NCBI GenBank assembly: GCA_949775045.1
Contig: OX459105.1
Span: 13,095,398 to 13,159,397 of the forward strand
DNA: 64,000 bases
Direction: 5' to 3'
DNA from: Metridium senile
Taxonomy: Eukaryota > Cnidaria > Anthozoa > Actiniaria > Metridiidae
Positions within the stretch are counted from its first letter, which is position 1; each line of letters opens with the position of its first letter. Of this stretch, positions 35,228 through 48,453 are shown piece by piece. The notes below the pieces were generated by a model, which saw only the letters and a program-made list of their open reading frames with translations, was not told where the DNA came from and did not search any database. The translations under genes were made by a program, and so were the position numbers.

Positions 35228-35656
35228 CAGTTGACTCTCTTGTAAGCGACCACCCTTGGCCCACACCACAGAAAGTGGTCACTTACAAGAACCTTAACAC
35301 AGGAAGCCCAAACCACAAGAACTAAATAACATGAAGCCCAAACCATGCATAATTTGTACCACGACTGGACACGTCAAAAATTGTCATTACTGTATCAAAA
35401 CACTTTGTTTGGCATATTTTTTTTTTGCCATATTTAAACGATATGTATGATAAGTATGCACAAAAAAAAATATCTATATTATGATATATACTATCGAAGA
35501 GGTACAAATACCAGCCCAATAAATTTGCATATTGGAAATTTGAATTTGAATAGAACTCCCCTGACAATTCCCTTACACCATGATGCTACCTTAATACAGA
35601 GTTTATATGGGAACCATGGTTGCTTACGAGAGTGGTTGTTCAAAGAGAGTCAACTG
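35228..35656. mobile_element. 429-bp pogo/Tigger-like MITE
   Basis: Inverted ends CAGTTGACTCTCTTGTAAGC and the inverse of CAGTTGACTCTCTTTGAACA, with TA on the left flank. It has the same GTAAGCGACCAC motif as the borders of the palindrome element. Confidence 0.75.
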
Positions 35657-36627
35657 TGGTATGATATGTCATGTGACATTTAACAGGTATCCAAAGATTC
35701 AAGTTGTTCTTTAACTTCAGGAATATTTGTGGTTGGCTTAAGGAGGTGGGTTATTGATCAAAATAGACTGTATTTTTAATTCACTTTCTTTAAAAAGAAC
35801 CAGTCTGGTGTATAAGTTAATTTTCATTATTTTTCATTTAATATCACTGTAAATATCACTGTGATATGATGTCTCGAATCGAGTGTGAATTTCATCAGTT
35901 GATGCCCATAGCTAGTCAGCTAGGATAGATTAGAATAATAAAGTAGAAAATACTCTCTACTAAGTCAGTGGGAAAGAAATATTTTTGAATAGTAAGTGGC
36001 AGAAAGAAAAACCGAACAAAGATCCTACGAAAGTTTACCATGTTTACAACTATTAAAGAACTGACAACTTTACTGGAAGACCTAAATGCTCGAAGTTCTA
36101 AACACAAAAGGTTGCAAAGTCTAAACACTCGTGCTCTTAGAGTGGTGTTAAATTAGAATGATTCAATCGTGAAACTACAACTAAATAATCACAAAGAGAG
36201 GAACTAAACTTACCACTTACAAAGTTTGCCAAAGTCCCGCTATAAGAGAGTCGAGTTACAAAATCCAAACGATCACACCTTCCGAGTACTAGTGAAGAAT
36301 GCTTTGTTAAAGCGATGACGCGAAACAGGCGTTCCGTGCATAGGCCTGTCACACGTATTCCATATATGGTAACAAGCTCCAGCCCAAGCTCCAGGGAACT
36401 GGCAGACGTATACCATATATGGTATAGCTCTGTTGTAGAAACCGTTGACGTCACCTAAATACTAATCCAGCTAGTCACATAAATTTGAAATCACGTGAAA
36501 ACTTCGTTATTTCCGGGGTAGATTGTATGCCTTAAAGTTAATTGTGATAAGAGAAACCCCCTGACATGATATGCTTGACCGTTAGTTTGGCGGGCTTTTA
36601 CTATTTTAGGTGAATTTCTAACTAAAT
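35657..36627. other. Upstream region of ADF/cofilin A, no gene seen
   Basis: No coding exon is supported. ATTCCATATATGGTA recurs inverted at 36358-36424. Any non-coding first exon of ADF/cofilin A could lie here but cannot be placed. Confidence 0.35.
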
Positions 36628-36872
36628 TAGCCTGTGGACAGGCTCATGGGGATTGGGAGGGGAGCAATCTCGTCCCCATTCGCCGCTAGCTCTTACTGCG
36701 CATGTCCAGGCTCGACGAACTAGACATGCGCAGTAAGAGCTAACGGCGAATGGGGACGAGATTGGGAGGGGAGGGGAAAGGAAGGGAAGGTGGACAGGCC
36801 CCACTCCCCTTCCCTTCCTTTCCCCTCCCGATCCCCTCCCCTCCAAATCCCCTTGAGCCTGTCCACAGGCTA
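36628..36872. mobile_element. 245-bp Mutator-type MITE with 9-bp target duplication
   Basis: Ends TAGCCTGTGGACAGGCTC and exact-type inverse, flanked by TAACTAAAT at 36619-36627 and 36873-36881. Inside, a second inverted pair of TCTTACTGCGCATG and the purine-rich GGGAGGGGAGG tract give the ends strong strand skew. Confidence 0.9.
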
Positions 36873-36991
36873 TAACTAAATTTATCTATAACTTTGACTA
36901 AACGCACTCTAACAAGTAAGCGAAGCATGTATACGTTTTGTCTGCGCATGCGTGTATTTCTTATCATTTGCATAGGCTTATCGAATCAACC

Positions 36992-37054
36992 TCGTACCCA
37001 GCGCCCACGGTACTTTTGGTCTCAGACCAAAAGTAACGCGGGCGCTGGGCACGA
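36992..37054. repeat. 63-bp palindrome
   Basis: CTCGTACCCAGCGCCC pairs with GGGCGCTGGGCACGAG around ACTTTTGGTCTCAGACCAAAAGT. It is probably a minimal foldback element. Confidence 0.75.
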
Positions 37055-37387
37055 GATTGATATCGAATGGAAGAATTTTACGAACTTTTTTTGATTGGTT
37101 TGTCGTGCGGGATCTCACGCGACTTTCAGAGATCGATGAGAGTTGAGAGAGTTGTATACTACCCTCTTCGACACCGCACGATTTTGACGAAGAGCCACAG
37201 GAATCCCATCCGAGCGTATTCAAACAAATACACCACAGGAAGCCCGCCCGCCCGCGCGCTCAAAGAAAAAAAAATTAATATGGGCACAGGCAGCCCAACT
37301 ATTCTCTTTGATAATTTTTTTTAATGACAATAAAGTTATTTTTAACCGCGCGCCGTGCGAAATACATAAAGTAGTATCGTGATAAAG

Positions 37388-37421
37388 TAGTATCGTGATA
37401 CAAGGTATCACGATACTACTT
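37388..37421. repeat. Short palindrome AGTAGTATCGTGATAC
   Basis: AGTAGTATCGTGATA and its inverse flank CAAGG. An additional direct copy of GTAGTATCGTGATA sits just upstream at 37371. Confidence 0.7.
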
Positions 37422-37429
37422 TCTTTGAT

Positions 37430-37570
37430 TTTTCTGTCGTACGGGTTTTCAGTTCTAAGGGTCGTTTTTACTCTGCTTTATTTGTATCTGAGCGTACCTT
37501 TTAGGGGTCATTTTCAAAATCTCCGCCGATCACCCCTACCACTTGGACAAAGGGAGTACCCCCCCGGGGT
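37430..37570. repeat. Dispersed CACCCCTACCACTTGGACAA repeat, copy 2
   Basis: CCTTTTAGGGGTCATTTTCA followed by GCCGATCACCCCTACCACTT and a C-run tail match copies at 21206-21475 and 55330-55455. Confidence 0.65.
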
Positions 37571-38128
37571 ATAAAGATATATATGTATATACTGTCTTGT
37601 ATTTCTTCCATTATATCAACTCTTGTAATCATTGTTATAATTCAGTATTGAAAATACCATAACTATATTATACCTGGTTAAAGTCATTTCATTGTTATTC
37701 CATATAATCATGATAATGTGTTATATCAATTCAGTATTAAAAATACCATAATTATTATACCTTATTATTATGAATTATTATTATAAGTCATTTTGTTAGT
37801 CAAACCATGATGTAAAAATTGTAAATTAATCGGCTTGAATCATACACCACATCTAACATGTCATAATTGAACACTTGCACATGATGTTTTTATTTATTCA
37901 TTCTTATTCATTTATTTATTTTCCATGTATTGTCACTAAATTTACAGAATAGCTTTTTAATATCATTAATTAAGTTCTTTTTTATTTTTCATATTTATAT
38001 CATATAAAACAGTAGCTTCATGCAGTCCTTGACTGCCTATTTTTTATCATATGATCATGATAATAGACTTCTACTCGATTCCAGTCTTTCGCGAAATAGC
38101 CTCTAAAGGGTATGATCTAGGCACAACC

Positions 38129-38280
38129 GGGTGGGGAAGAGGTTTCCTTGATCCGTGATTCACCCTAAATTTCGCCTGTGATTCGTGAAAAGCAAAAAAA
38201 TCAAGCCGTGATCTGTGATTTACAGATTTTTACTGTCGTGACTCGTGCATACAGAATCGGTGATCCGTGAAAACGTGAAG
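38129..38280. mobile_element. Partial GGGTGGGGAAGAGG / GTGATCCGTGA element
   Basis: The left end GGGTGGGGAAGAGGTTTCC and internal TGATTCGTGA/GATCCGTGA direct repeats match the complete copy at 56267-56622. The right end is missing. Confidence 0.7.
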
Positions 38281-38344
38281 CCCGAGGTTTATCAGAGGAT
38301 TAAAGAGATCAACAAAAAGACACTGTAAGAGTTTTATGGAATTT

Positions 38345-40521
38345 ATAGCGGAGCTCCCGCGCGGGCCGAAGGCCCGCGCGAGCGGAGCACCATACTTAAG
38401 AAAAAATGGTAATGCATCGAGTCTATTTTCGATGGTTTTTACACAGGTATCCCAAGCGTACGTCCGACGTCCGACGTCCGCGCCCATCGCGATGCTGATT
38501 GGCTGTTACATTTCGGCGGGAACAAAAGTGACGCGCGCGCCAAATAGCACTAGACCAACAAAGCAAAGTTTTCTTTTATCTTAAAAAAGGCAAACAAACA
38601 ACAACAAAATACTACTTGCTAATAGCAGAGCTTTCATTAATTCAAAATAACAACGGAGAAAGATGAACTTCGAAGAACATAAAGAGAGTTGTGACCGAAG
38701 AAGAACATAAACTTGAAGGACACAAAAACGAATAAATTATACTAAAGAAAAGCAAAAGACTGATTCCAAAAGATCAAGAAAACGTATTTGTAGATACCTT
38801 CGTGGATGAATATTAAAAGACTACAGCAATTCAAAACAAATTGATAAAGAAGCGACCTTGTTTGTTATGAAAACTGTCTTCAAATTGCTTCCCTCGGCAC
38901 AGTTTATTGAAGGATTTTCAAGCTTGGCAGTTGAACTATGAACAATGTTTAATCCATCAAAATTCAAGTACATAAGCTTACATCTATTCGTCAAAATATG
39001 ATCAATGTCATTGAAGAAAGAAAACCTCAAGAAAATAATCATCGATAAAGTAAGTTCAAGTGTTTTTATTATCCATGGTTCAAGATTATCATTTGTTTCA
39101 AGTTTTTGAGAGACAAAACTCAAAAATTAGTTCAATCTTCAACTCGTTTCGTCGTAGTTTTCGTGTAAAAGTACGTAGGGACTGTTTTGCAGTTTAAATT
39201 AGTTCAATCTTCAACTCGATTTGTCATAGTTTTTGTGTAAAAGTAGGGTCTGTTTTGCAGCCTAAATTAGTTCAATCTTCAACTCGTTTTGTCATAGTTT
39301 TACCTCATAAACGGAAAACATCAAAGATGAATTTAAAAATACAAACATAATTTAAAATTGGTTGAATAACTTCTGTTTATTTAGCAATATTAACTATTTT
39401 ATGCTTACTAAACGAGCTTTTTTAGTAGTTTTTACTTCAAAGTCGTTAAAGTTTTCTTTACAGAACAAAATGATGTTTTACACAAAGTTTTTCATAATAA
39501 AATACCTTGTTTTAAAATCCTTGTCTTTTCAAATCGATCTTGTGTTGGTAGAACTTATAATTCTTGAGGCGTTTAATTCCATTTCAAAATAACTTTTTGT
39601 TTTGTTTTATGATTTGCCATGACTACTTTTTAATAAATCTAATACGATGAAAAGGTTTAACCTTTTCTATCCGGAATCCTAACTAACTTTGGAAAATAAA
39701 AGAAGGTAAAAAGCGGCCGTAAAACGACTGTTCAGCCAAAGCACTTTTTCAAGGCGTTACCAAAAGCAAAATAAGCTTCATGACTTAAAAATAAAAGGGA
39801 TAATAATAAGGCTATTCACACTATCGTTTGGGAATCGTATTTTCCATCAAAAACATTTCTGAACACTTTTTTGTCTGAACAACACAATTTTTACTGAAGT
39901 GACAGTTGAAAATTTGAGAAAAAGATGAAAAAGTGCATAGAATGAAAACGATAACCAACCTAAGAAAAAGCAGTGGAATTTATTACAATTTTTTTACTTA
40001 CATTAAATCAATTTCCATTCATGAATTGTCCATTAACATGCTTTTTTCGGACTTTTTTCAATGAGAAATCTCCGTCCCTCGTGTAAATGACAAACTTTCC
40101 TTTCGTGCGTTGCGTTACATGATGGCGTCATCTACATCGATAGCCAATGAGGTTTTTGACATTATGTCAATCAAAAAGAGAGCGAGAAATATCTTACATT
40201 TTACTGGCTTTTCCAGGGCTTTGTTTTGATTCTCTCTCCGCGCGCTGAATCTCCGAAAGGTTATATTTTTCGATGAAAAATGCTATATAAATTACAATAA
40301 ACAGTAAATTGTATAATAAATCCCTTATTAGATATTTTCTTGGGTATTACGGGCTGGCATTTTACTCATTGCTTGCTGATTAAACGTACGCAACTCGTAA
40401 AATATCAGCACGTATATTATACCCAAGAAAATATCTACTAAGTGGTATTTACATGCACATATTGATGTTGTAAGAAAAAATTAAACTGGGAGCTCCGCTA
40501 TTAGGCATTACCTAATTTGTA
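38345..40521. mobile_element. 2.2-kb non-autonomous transposon, left copy
   Basis: TAGCGGAGCTCCC at 38345 and its inverse at 40489-40501 are candidate ends, but homology with the copy at 60062-62195 (inverted) continues to about 40521. Inside are a foldback (ATATTTTCTTGGGTATTACG, 40331-40438) and three tandem 69-bp units (39127-39300). The 38345-38800 stretch is GC-rich and absent from the other copy. Two frames conserved between the copies (38821-39123, 39362-39592) have no recognisable domain and cover simple non-coding sequence; I do not call them genes. Confidence 0.75.
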
Positions 40522-41449
40522 TATTATCCTTTAGTAAATCAACACTAACAGTGAGCTTGGGCTACCTGTGGTTTATTACACGTGATAGGTACCAGGGTCC
40601 ATTGCAAACGTCGTAAAGCGGGAAAGTTAAAATGGCTGTTGTGTGCTGTTGGAGAGGACGAGAAGCTGATTTGAATTTTCGCTTTTTTTCCATGGTGAGT
40701 GCACTTTAAATGTCTCGAAAAGATTCCAACATTAACTACAGTAGCAGATATTAGATGTTGACCTGTGTTTAATTCATTTTTAGTATAGAAATTTGCTTTT
40801 TGTGACATTCGAACTACGGGGGTTTTGAAGCTATCATAATTCCACGTGGTTTCAAAGGTCGAAAGTTTCCTTTGCAAATTCTTTTATGAAATGACAACTA
40901 TTGCTTTTATTACGCTTTTTAAACAATCATCTTTCCATTACTCTTACTGTAGTGGTATATTTTAAAGCGAAACTTGTATTTGTTCTGCAGAAACTGAGCA
41001 ATATCTGGACGGCAACTTCGACTGAAAATTTGAACATTTTCGGGCCTGCATCATCTGAAACTTCATGTTTTGAGAGAATATCTAGCTGAATACCATTCCA
41101 GATAACTGAAAAGGAGACTAGAATAAGGTGGTGATCTACAAAACAGGGCTGTATGTGTGTAGTGTTGGTAAGTACATGAAGTATTTTGTGGCTGTTTTAC
41201 GTTTGCTGTTGCTCCGGTTGTTTAACTGTAGGACTATAAAAGTGACCATTCTTTTAATGAGGTTTTGCTTGTAATGTTTACTAGGAGTAGTTTCGTTTTG
41301 CACGGAATCCAGTAATTCTGACATTTAATATTAGATATTTAAGATATAGTAATAACGTTATATAATATTATTTTAATATAACGGAAGTATATTGTTTTGT
41401 GCAATATTTTTACTATGGTGATTTATGGGTTTCAATTTAATGGTAGATA

Positions 41450-43000
41450 TTTGGGTGGGTATATACGTTTCGTTGTATAATGCAAGTTTGAAGAAAGTTG
41501 TGCTTTATTTGATTATAGTTTAATATTTATCTAGTTAGTATTCATGCCGTTTTTTTAATTTTTTATTAATAACTAACAACAAAGAAAACACACACAACAT
41601 TTACAATTAAAGAGTATTCATGTCATAATTATATTGTTATATATAAATGTTTAAAAATCATGAAGTTGTAAATTGTATGTTGAAAGTTGTATAAATGAAA
41701 GTTGTATTAAATGAAAGTTGTATCTATGAAATATATTTTACTTACTTGTATTTTATTTGTGCAAAAGAAGTACCACACCATATTGTTGAAATCACAGATA
41801 TTTTAATTAAACCATGAAAAGTCCAAGAACATGGAGATTAAAACGTGCATATGAGTTTAATGATGAATTTCCTTTTTGAATGCCAAAGAAACTAAGAATA
41901 AAGCATTTTATCTTTTGGATGAAATTCCATTTAAAAAGAATATTAAAGTGGTACTCATATATAAAAGCTCTAGAAAAAGCTTTTTCAAATATCTGTTTTC
42001 TCTACATTTCTTTTGAGAATCCATAAGACAGATGCTACTTCATAATTATTAATCAGGCAGAAAAGTTTTCAAAGAATCTTTGTCTTGTTTCTCCAACTTT
42101 TTGGAACCTATGTTTCAAAAATACTGACTAATCTGAGTCACTGGGCACTTCACATTTCCTTTGGATAAAAAATGTCAATATGTGCTATAACTTTAACATG
42201 GCATGGTCAGCTCATTGCATTCATTTCTACTGCTCTCTTTCAAGAACCTTTATTGTCATGCTTTTCTGACTGAAAATTTAATTTTATCTCAGCCTACTGT
42301 TCCTTTTTTATTTCATTTACTAAATATTGGGCGCCCTGTCTTGAGTGACCGAGAGGGACTGAGGCCCCACAGGAGAAAGAAACAGTATTAAAATCATTTC
42401 ATTATTATTCTACCTTCTGTCAGCAATGATCATTTATGCCTTGCTTTTGACTTTGTAAATTTTCATTAAAGAGAACTTTGACTATTAATTACTGGGCACA
42501 AATCAACTCTTCTTTTTCACATGATGTACAAATGTGAATGCATGATACAGCAACATGGACACTGACTACAAATATAATATTTATTTTCTGGCATTGCAAC
42601 CCAAGGGCAAGCATTTGGGTAAGCAATCTTTACAATAAAGTTAATGTTGCAATAGCGAGCCTCTAGTTTGAATGGAATCCTGAAATGTACTACTGTTAGT
42701 TGCACAATGGTGCTGGTTCTGTTATGCCTCCTTTACAATGTATGTGGAGAATGAACTCGAGAGATATGATTAGACATCTGATTTAATGTTTTGTCAAAAA
42801 GATGTGAAGGTCTAAACTCATTTTTTTACGAAACAATTAGTGTATGTAAAATTATTTTGAATGTTTGTACAATTGAATTCAAGGATGATTTAAGTTTACA
42901 GATAAATGACATTGAGGTATAAAGTGGAGGTGGTGTTATATGTAACCTTCATACTCTAGTGCATCAAACAGATGGCTTTTTGACAGTTATAACATTATAA
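41450..43000. other. No gene seen
   Basis: AT-rich sequence with no exons or RNA genes I can support. The stretch 42330-42400 contains a short GC-rich block of unknown origin. Confidence 0.35.
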
Positions 43001-43179
43001 TTGCCACAAATATATTTGACAAAAATTAAAATTGCCATCTTCAAACATATGCTTTCTTAAAAAGACCTGATGTTTACTTGCAAAGCATTCCACCAACACT
43101 GGACCAGCAAAAGAAAAGCCTTTCTACCATAGAACTAAGATTATATGATGGTTTGGACAATAGATTTGATGACGAAGAT

Positions 43180-44060
43180 GTCAATGAACGAAAAGGGACA
43201 TATGGAAAGATAAGAAGAAGCACATTTGTTTAACATTTTAAAAGTCATTAAAAGTATTTTGAATTCATTATGCTGGTCCATTGGCAGCATTGTAAATTAA
43301 ACAGAATAGGAGTGATATGCTTGAATTTATGAGAAAGACTAATAAGTCTAGCTGCAGCATTTTGCATGTGTTGTAGTTTATTTATCAGAGTTTTTGGGAG
43401 ACCTTAAAGTAACAAATTACAAAAATCAAATTTTGAAGATACAAATGCATGTACAAGGGTTTCACAAGCTTTTAGACTGAAAATTTACAAACTTTCCAGA
43501 TGTTATGAAGGTAAAAAAAGCAAGATTTACAGATCACTATACTGTGAGCCTCAATAGACAGTTTTTCATCAAAGATAGCACCAATATTGTGGACAGTAGT
43601 GGAAGTACTAACATCAAAACCAGAAATTTCAAACGAGCCAGCAAATGGACAAGGACAATAAGCTGCAGAAAGAGCAATGATCTCAGTTTCGTCACCATTC
43701 AACTTTAATTTATTGGTAACCATCCTTTGACACAAGCCTCAAGTTTAAGTGCATGATGTGGAAAATAAATATCAAGTTGAGTCTCATCAGCATACAAGTG
43801 GCAGTCTACATTGATGGCAGTTGATAATTTCAATAATTGGAGAAATATATAATGAAAATAAAAATGGGTCCTAAAACTGACCCTTGAGGAACACCACAAT
43901 TAAAGGAATGAGAACTAGATGTGTCACCTTCAACACTTACCCAGAACTGCCTCTCACTCGGGTAGGACTGAAACTATGCTTTATCTCTAATTCCAAAAGG
44001 TTCAGAAGGACAACAAAAACGGATTGTTGTTTGTCAATGGCACACAATGTTTTTATAGGA
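43180..44060 (-). pseudogene. CR1/L2-like reverse transcriptase fossil
   Basis: On the reverse strand, in order and across frameshifts and stops: VFVVLLNLL (cf. VLLDLSAAFD), CGVPQGSVLGPIF, HLYADETQLDIYF (catalytic YADD changed to YADE), TNKLKLNGDETEII, STTVHNIGAIFDEKLS, ACETLVHAFVSSKFD and LQHMQNAAARLISLSHKF. These are the fingers-palm-thumb landmarks of CR1/L2-type LINE polymerases. The altered catalytic Asp and the stops show it is inactive. Confidence 0.85.
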
Positions 44061-46040
44061 TGATTGAAATGTCACTTGAAGATTATTTTTTTCATGGTAT
44101 TCATTTAATTATATGGCAACCACTTTCTAACAATCTTAGAAAGAAACTTCAAATTAGCAATTGGCCTGAAATTGGAACAGTGACTTCATGAGACAAGGCT
44201 AGATTTTTGACGAGAGTTCGGATTGTCGCTTGTTTCAATGAGGATGGCATTAATGCAGAGGACAATGATAAATTGATTTTTTTTTGTAATGGACGGAATT
44301 AAGTAAGCATTTACAGTTCATCAAGATTTTTCCAGGATCAAGTTCATACGATTTACCAAAAAGGAAGAGATAACTTTAGAAACATTTTCTTGTTACATGT
44401 TTTTATGATAAATGGAAGAATGATGATGTTTTTATGATAAATGAAAGAAACCACACAGTCATCTAGTGGTATAAAGATTAATCCACTATAGATAACATTA
44501 GAGTGAATATATACAGGACACGACGTTCAGAACTACAGTCTTTCGCAGTTATAGGGAACAAAAATAAATAGGATACAATATACAATAAAGCAAATGTTTG
44601 GTAATATTTCAAAGTGTATTTACATCATTTTCAACCAGTGAAATCTCAACAAGAAAAATACAATTATATACAGCAAGTCTGTAAAGTAATACAGGAACAG
44701 TCGGGCTTCAAAGGATTTTAGATCTAAGTCCAGTAGTAAAACGGATAGAAAAGGAAGTCAAAAACCTTGTGTGCTAATGACTAGCCTCAGAGACAATTCC
44801 AGTGATAATTAAATTTACAGAAATTGGTACAACAGTGGACCTCATGTTATTTCTTTATGAATAACCGAGAGGAAAGTGAAAAAATACAGTAATATGAAGA
44901 AATTGGTACAACAGCATTATTTTTTTATGATTAACCAAAAGGAAGTTTGAATACAATAGCTAGGGCACAAAAACTCCATTTGCCCAATCAAAACACAGCC
45001 TTTTAAACCCAAACTATTACTTTATTAAACTCACACTATAAATCTAATTAAGATATATGCTAACCTAAAATAAATAGATCAACCGTTTGAAAAGCTCAAT
45101 GTTGCCACAAACAACCAAGCATATTCTCTCAGAGATAAAAGGCTCTTCTCAGTACCCAGGTTCAGACATTTTTATATAATAATAAATAATGCATACACCT
45201 AATTGCAAGAACGTTGTCCTGACTTTTGTTATTTAGTCGGGGAAAGGGATTAATGAATAAAAGACAAAAGAAGATTATGCACTCAAGCTGAACACTTTCT
45301 TTTTCTATTCCTGATATTCCTTTGATACTAAATTACTAATGTTCTTTTTTTAATTTGACAACATTCTTGCAAGTAGGTATATATTATATTATATTATTAA
45401 TTTGTAGCTAAAATTTGTCCATATATATATTTATCTATTGTAACTATCTTTTGTAATTATTATCAATATGAATTTGTTATATACTCCTTCGCAGTCGCTG
45501 CCCCTTCTACAAAGCTAGCCACACCTTCAAAGCGATTGAGACAAAAGTTGAGCTTGCAATAATAGAGTCCTATAACACCTGTTACGTGGGACAATAATAA
45601 TAATAATTATTATTATTATTCACATGTCTCTATCTTTGCAAGCTCAATGTTCATCTCTCATCACATAGTGCAAGGTGCTGCTATTATTCAAGATGGCGCA
45701 GAGAACTGTGAATTAAGGGGACTGCATGTTCAGCCATTAGGCTGAAATCTACACTGTATTTACTTGAATAAGCTCCGCCCTCGAATAAGCGCCGCACTTG
45801 AACGCTAAAATGATACTCTAGATGAATTTTTATCAAAAGATAATGTTCTTCAGTTCAAAGTAATTTTTTTCACCACTCGCCCATTAATTAAGTTATCTCC
45901 CCAATATTCATAGTTCCGATCAAAAAGGAGTAAAGACAGTATGCATTAATATAGTAAATAATATTACATGATGGTGAACTGTATATTAAATAGTTAATAT
46001 CAATTTGTCAGATTTGCTGCAGTAATTTGTGTAAATTACA
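44061..46040. other. No gene seen
   Basis: AT-rich. Tandem TATGATAAATG-like blocks near 44400 and an AATAAT/ATTATT palindrome at 45593-45620. TACTTGAATAAGCTCCGCCC near 45768 resembles a transposon end. No coding exon. Confidence 0.35.
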
Positions 46041-46632
46041 CTAACTATTCCTAATAAACATAGGAAGTTAAACAAATCACTATTAGTAAAAATATTACAC
46101 AAAATACTACTACTATATTTATATTAAAATAATTTTATATAACCTTACCTATATCTAAAATAGCAAATATCAAATGTCAGAATTACTGGATTCCGTGCAA
46201 AAAGAAACTATTCCTAGTAAACTTTTACAAGCAAAACCTCATCAAACGGATGGTCAATTTTATAGTTTTACAGTTCAGTAACTTAGCAACAGCAAATGTA
46301 TAAAACAGCCACAGAATATTTCTTGTACTTGCCAACACCACGTACATTAACAGTCCTGTTTTGTAGCTCACCACTTTGATCCAGTCTCCTTCTCATTTGC
46401 CAGGGGTGTTACTTAGGTTGAAATCTTCTCAAAATGTGAAGTTTCTCATCCCCTCCTGTCTGTTTCATCTTGTGTTCAAATTTTCATTCATTGTTGCTTT
46501 CTTGATGCTGTTTAGTTTAATGCATTGTTTGTTATTTTTTTCTTATACACTTCTTTCAATAAAGTTTTTCACCTAAAAGCTAGAAAGCTGAGGCCAATGC
46601 ATTTGAAATCTTTTGACAGTCAGTTGTGAGCA

Positions 46633-46930
46633 TTACAGCAGTTCTCAGTCACACGTGCACTGCTCGCATGAAAAGCACCGCTATAAAACGTGAAGTTGGT
46701 GGACGTCAATCAAACTGTGTTTAGAAAAGACGCATGGTGTTTTTACTTCAGTCGCGTTGCAAAACATGTCTGAATTCCTACAACAACCTTTTCGTCGGAT
46801 TCAGACATGTTTCGCAGCCCGACTAAAGTAACAACACCATGCGTCTTGTAAACACAGTTTGATTGACGTCCACCAACTTCACGTTTTATAGCGGTGCTTT
46901 TTATGCACGTGTGACTGAGAACCGCTGTAA
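46633..46930. mobile_element. 298-bp foldback MITE
   Basis: Nearly complete palindrome: TTACAGC...CAGTCACACGTGCA pairs with TGCACGTGTGACTG...GCTGTAA; inner CGTCAATCAAACTGTGTTTA and CAAAACATGTCTGAATTC also have inverses. Non-coding. Confidence 0.85.
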
Positions 46931-48136
46931 CTAGCTAAGTTTCCTTCAAATACTTTACTTTTCTGATATTAAGTATTTGCCATGATCCTCTGTAGCTTTG
47001 TAGATTTTAGTGACTAACTTTCTTGAAATTAGTATATATTGTATTTGAATTCTGCCATCTTATTTTATCACCCTCCTTTCATACTTTCTCTCCTTTCTTT
47101 CTAATCTCACAATTTCATTTTTTGAAGTTGATAATAAAAAATGCTTTTTTGTGTTGTTTACTGATTATTCCCTAAACCCACTTGCTCTTATGGCTACATT
47201 ATCATTATTATATAATCATTAATATATCATTAGTATATCATTGTCATATCATTAGTATATCATTGTCATGTCAGTAGTATATCATCATATCATTAGTATA
47301 TCATTGTCATGTCAGTATATCATTGTCATATCATTAGTATATCATTGTCATGTCAGTAGTATATCATCATATCATTAGTATATCATTGTCATGTCATTAG
47401 TATATCATTGTCATGTCATTAGTATATCATTGCATGCCATATCGTTAGTATATCATTAGTATACTGTCGTATCATTGTGATATCATTAGTATATCATTGT
47501 CATATCATTAGTATATATCATTGTCATATCATTAGTATAATATTGTAGTATATCATTGTCATATTAGTATATCATTGTCACACCATTAATATATTGCCAT
47601 ATATCATTAGTATATCTTTGTCATGTCAGAAGTATCATATCATTAGTATATCATTAGTATATCATTGTCATATCAGTATATCATTGCCATATAATTAGTA
47701 TACTGTCGTATCATTGTCATATCATTAGTATATAATTGTCATATCATTAATATATATCATTAGTATAATATTGTCATATCAATAGTATATCATTGCCATA
47801 TAATTAGTATACTGTTGTATCATTGTCATATCAGTATATAATTGTCATATCATTAATATATATCATTAGTATAATATTGTCATATCAATAGTATATCATT
47901 GCCATATAATTAGTATACTGTTGTATCATTGTCATATCATTAGTATATAATTGTCATATCATTAATATATATCATTAGTATAATATTGTCATATCAATAG
48001 TATATCATTGCCATATAATTAGTATACTGTTGTATCATTGTCATATCATTAGTATATAATTGTCATATCATTAATATATATCATTAGTATAATATTGTCA
48101 TATCAATAGTATATCATTGCCATATAATTAGTATAC

Positions 48137-48453
48137 TGTTTTATTACATAACATATAGTGGTATACCGAGTGATATCAACTAGATAAAAAGCCTATCCTA
48201 GTCATGAAGATATCATTGTTATCGCACATGTGTGATATCACTCTCAACCAATCAATTTAAAAAAAAAAAAAAAAAATTTCTTCAATCTGTTATATAATAA
48301 ACAGAACATTACATGTGCGCTTGGAGATATGAATTTTATCTTCTCGTGTTGAAAAGATATCCCACTCATTCGCTGCGCTCACTCGTGGGATATCTTATCA
48401 ACACTCGAAGATAAAATTCATATCTCCGCGCGCCCATGTAATATCCTCTATGT
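48137..48453. mobile_element. Foldback element in satellite, copy 1
   Basis: Arms with GGAGATATGAATTTTATCTT and AAGATATCCCAC and their inverses flank TCATTCGCTGCGCTCACTC. The left part carries ATCACTCTCAACCAATCA and an A-tract. It was duplicated together with the satellite. Confidence 0.8.

Larger units (their letters stand above)
41050..46440. repeat. Inverted pair of ~390-bp arms, 4.6 kb apart
   Basis: The left arm (about 41050-41440) and right arm (about 46045-46440, inverted) share long blocks, e.g. GCACGGAATCCAGTAATTCT, GAGGTTTTGCTTGTAA and AAGGAGACT. Divergence is substantial. The interior contains the CR1-like reverse transcriptase fossil (43180-44060) and otherwise AT-rich unassigned DNA. 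Confidence 0.8.

Noticed and set aside
38821..39592. Frames conserved between the two inverted 2-kb copies
   Set aside because: Conservation is that of the whole transposon copy; the frames differ by indels between copies and have no domain or transposase motif.
40622..40700. Possible first exon: ATGGCTGTTGTGTGCTG to a GTGAGT donor, loosely THAP-like
   Set aside because: The Cys spacing does not match a THAP zinc finger well, no following exon could be found, and the flanks are transposon-derived.
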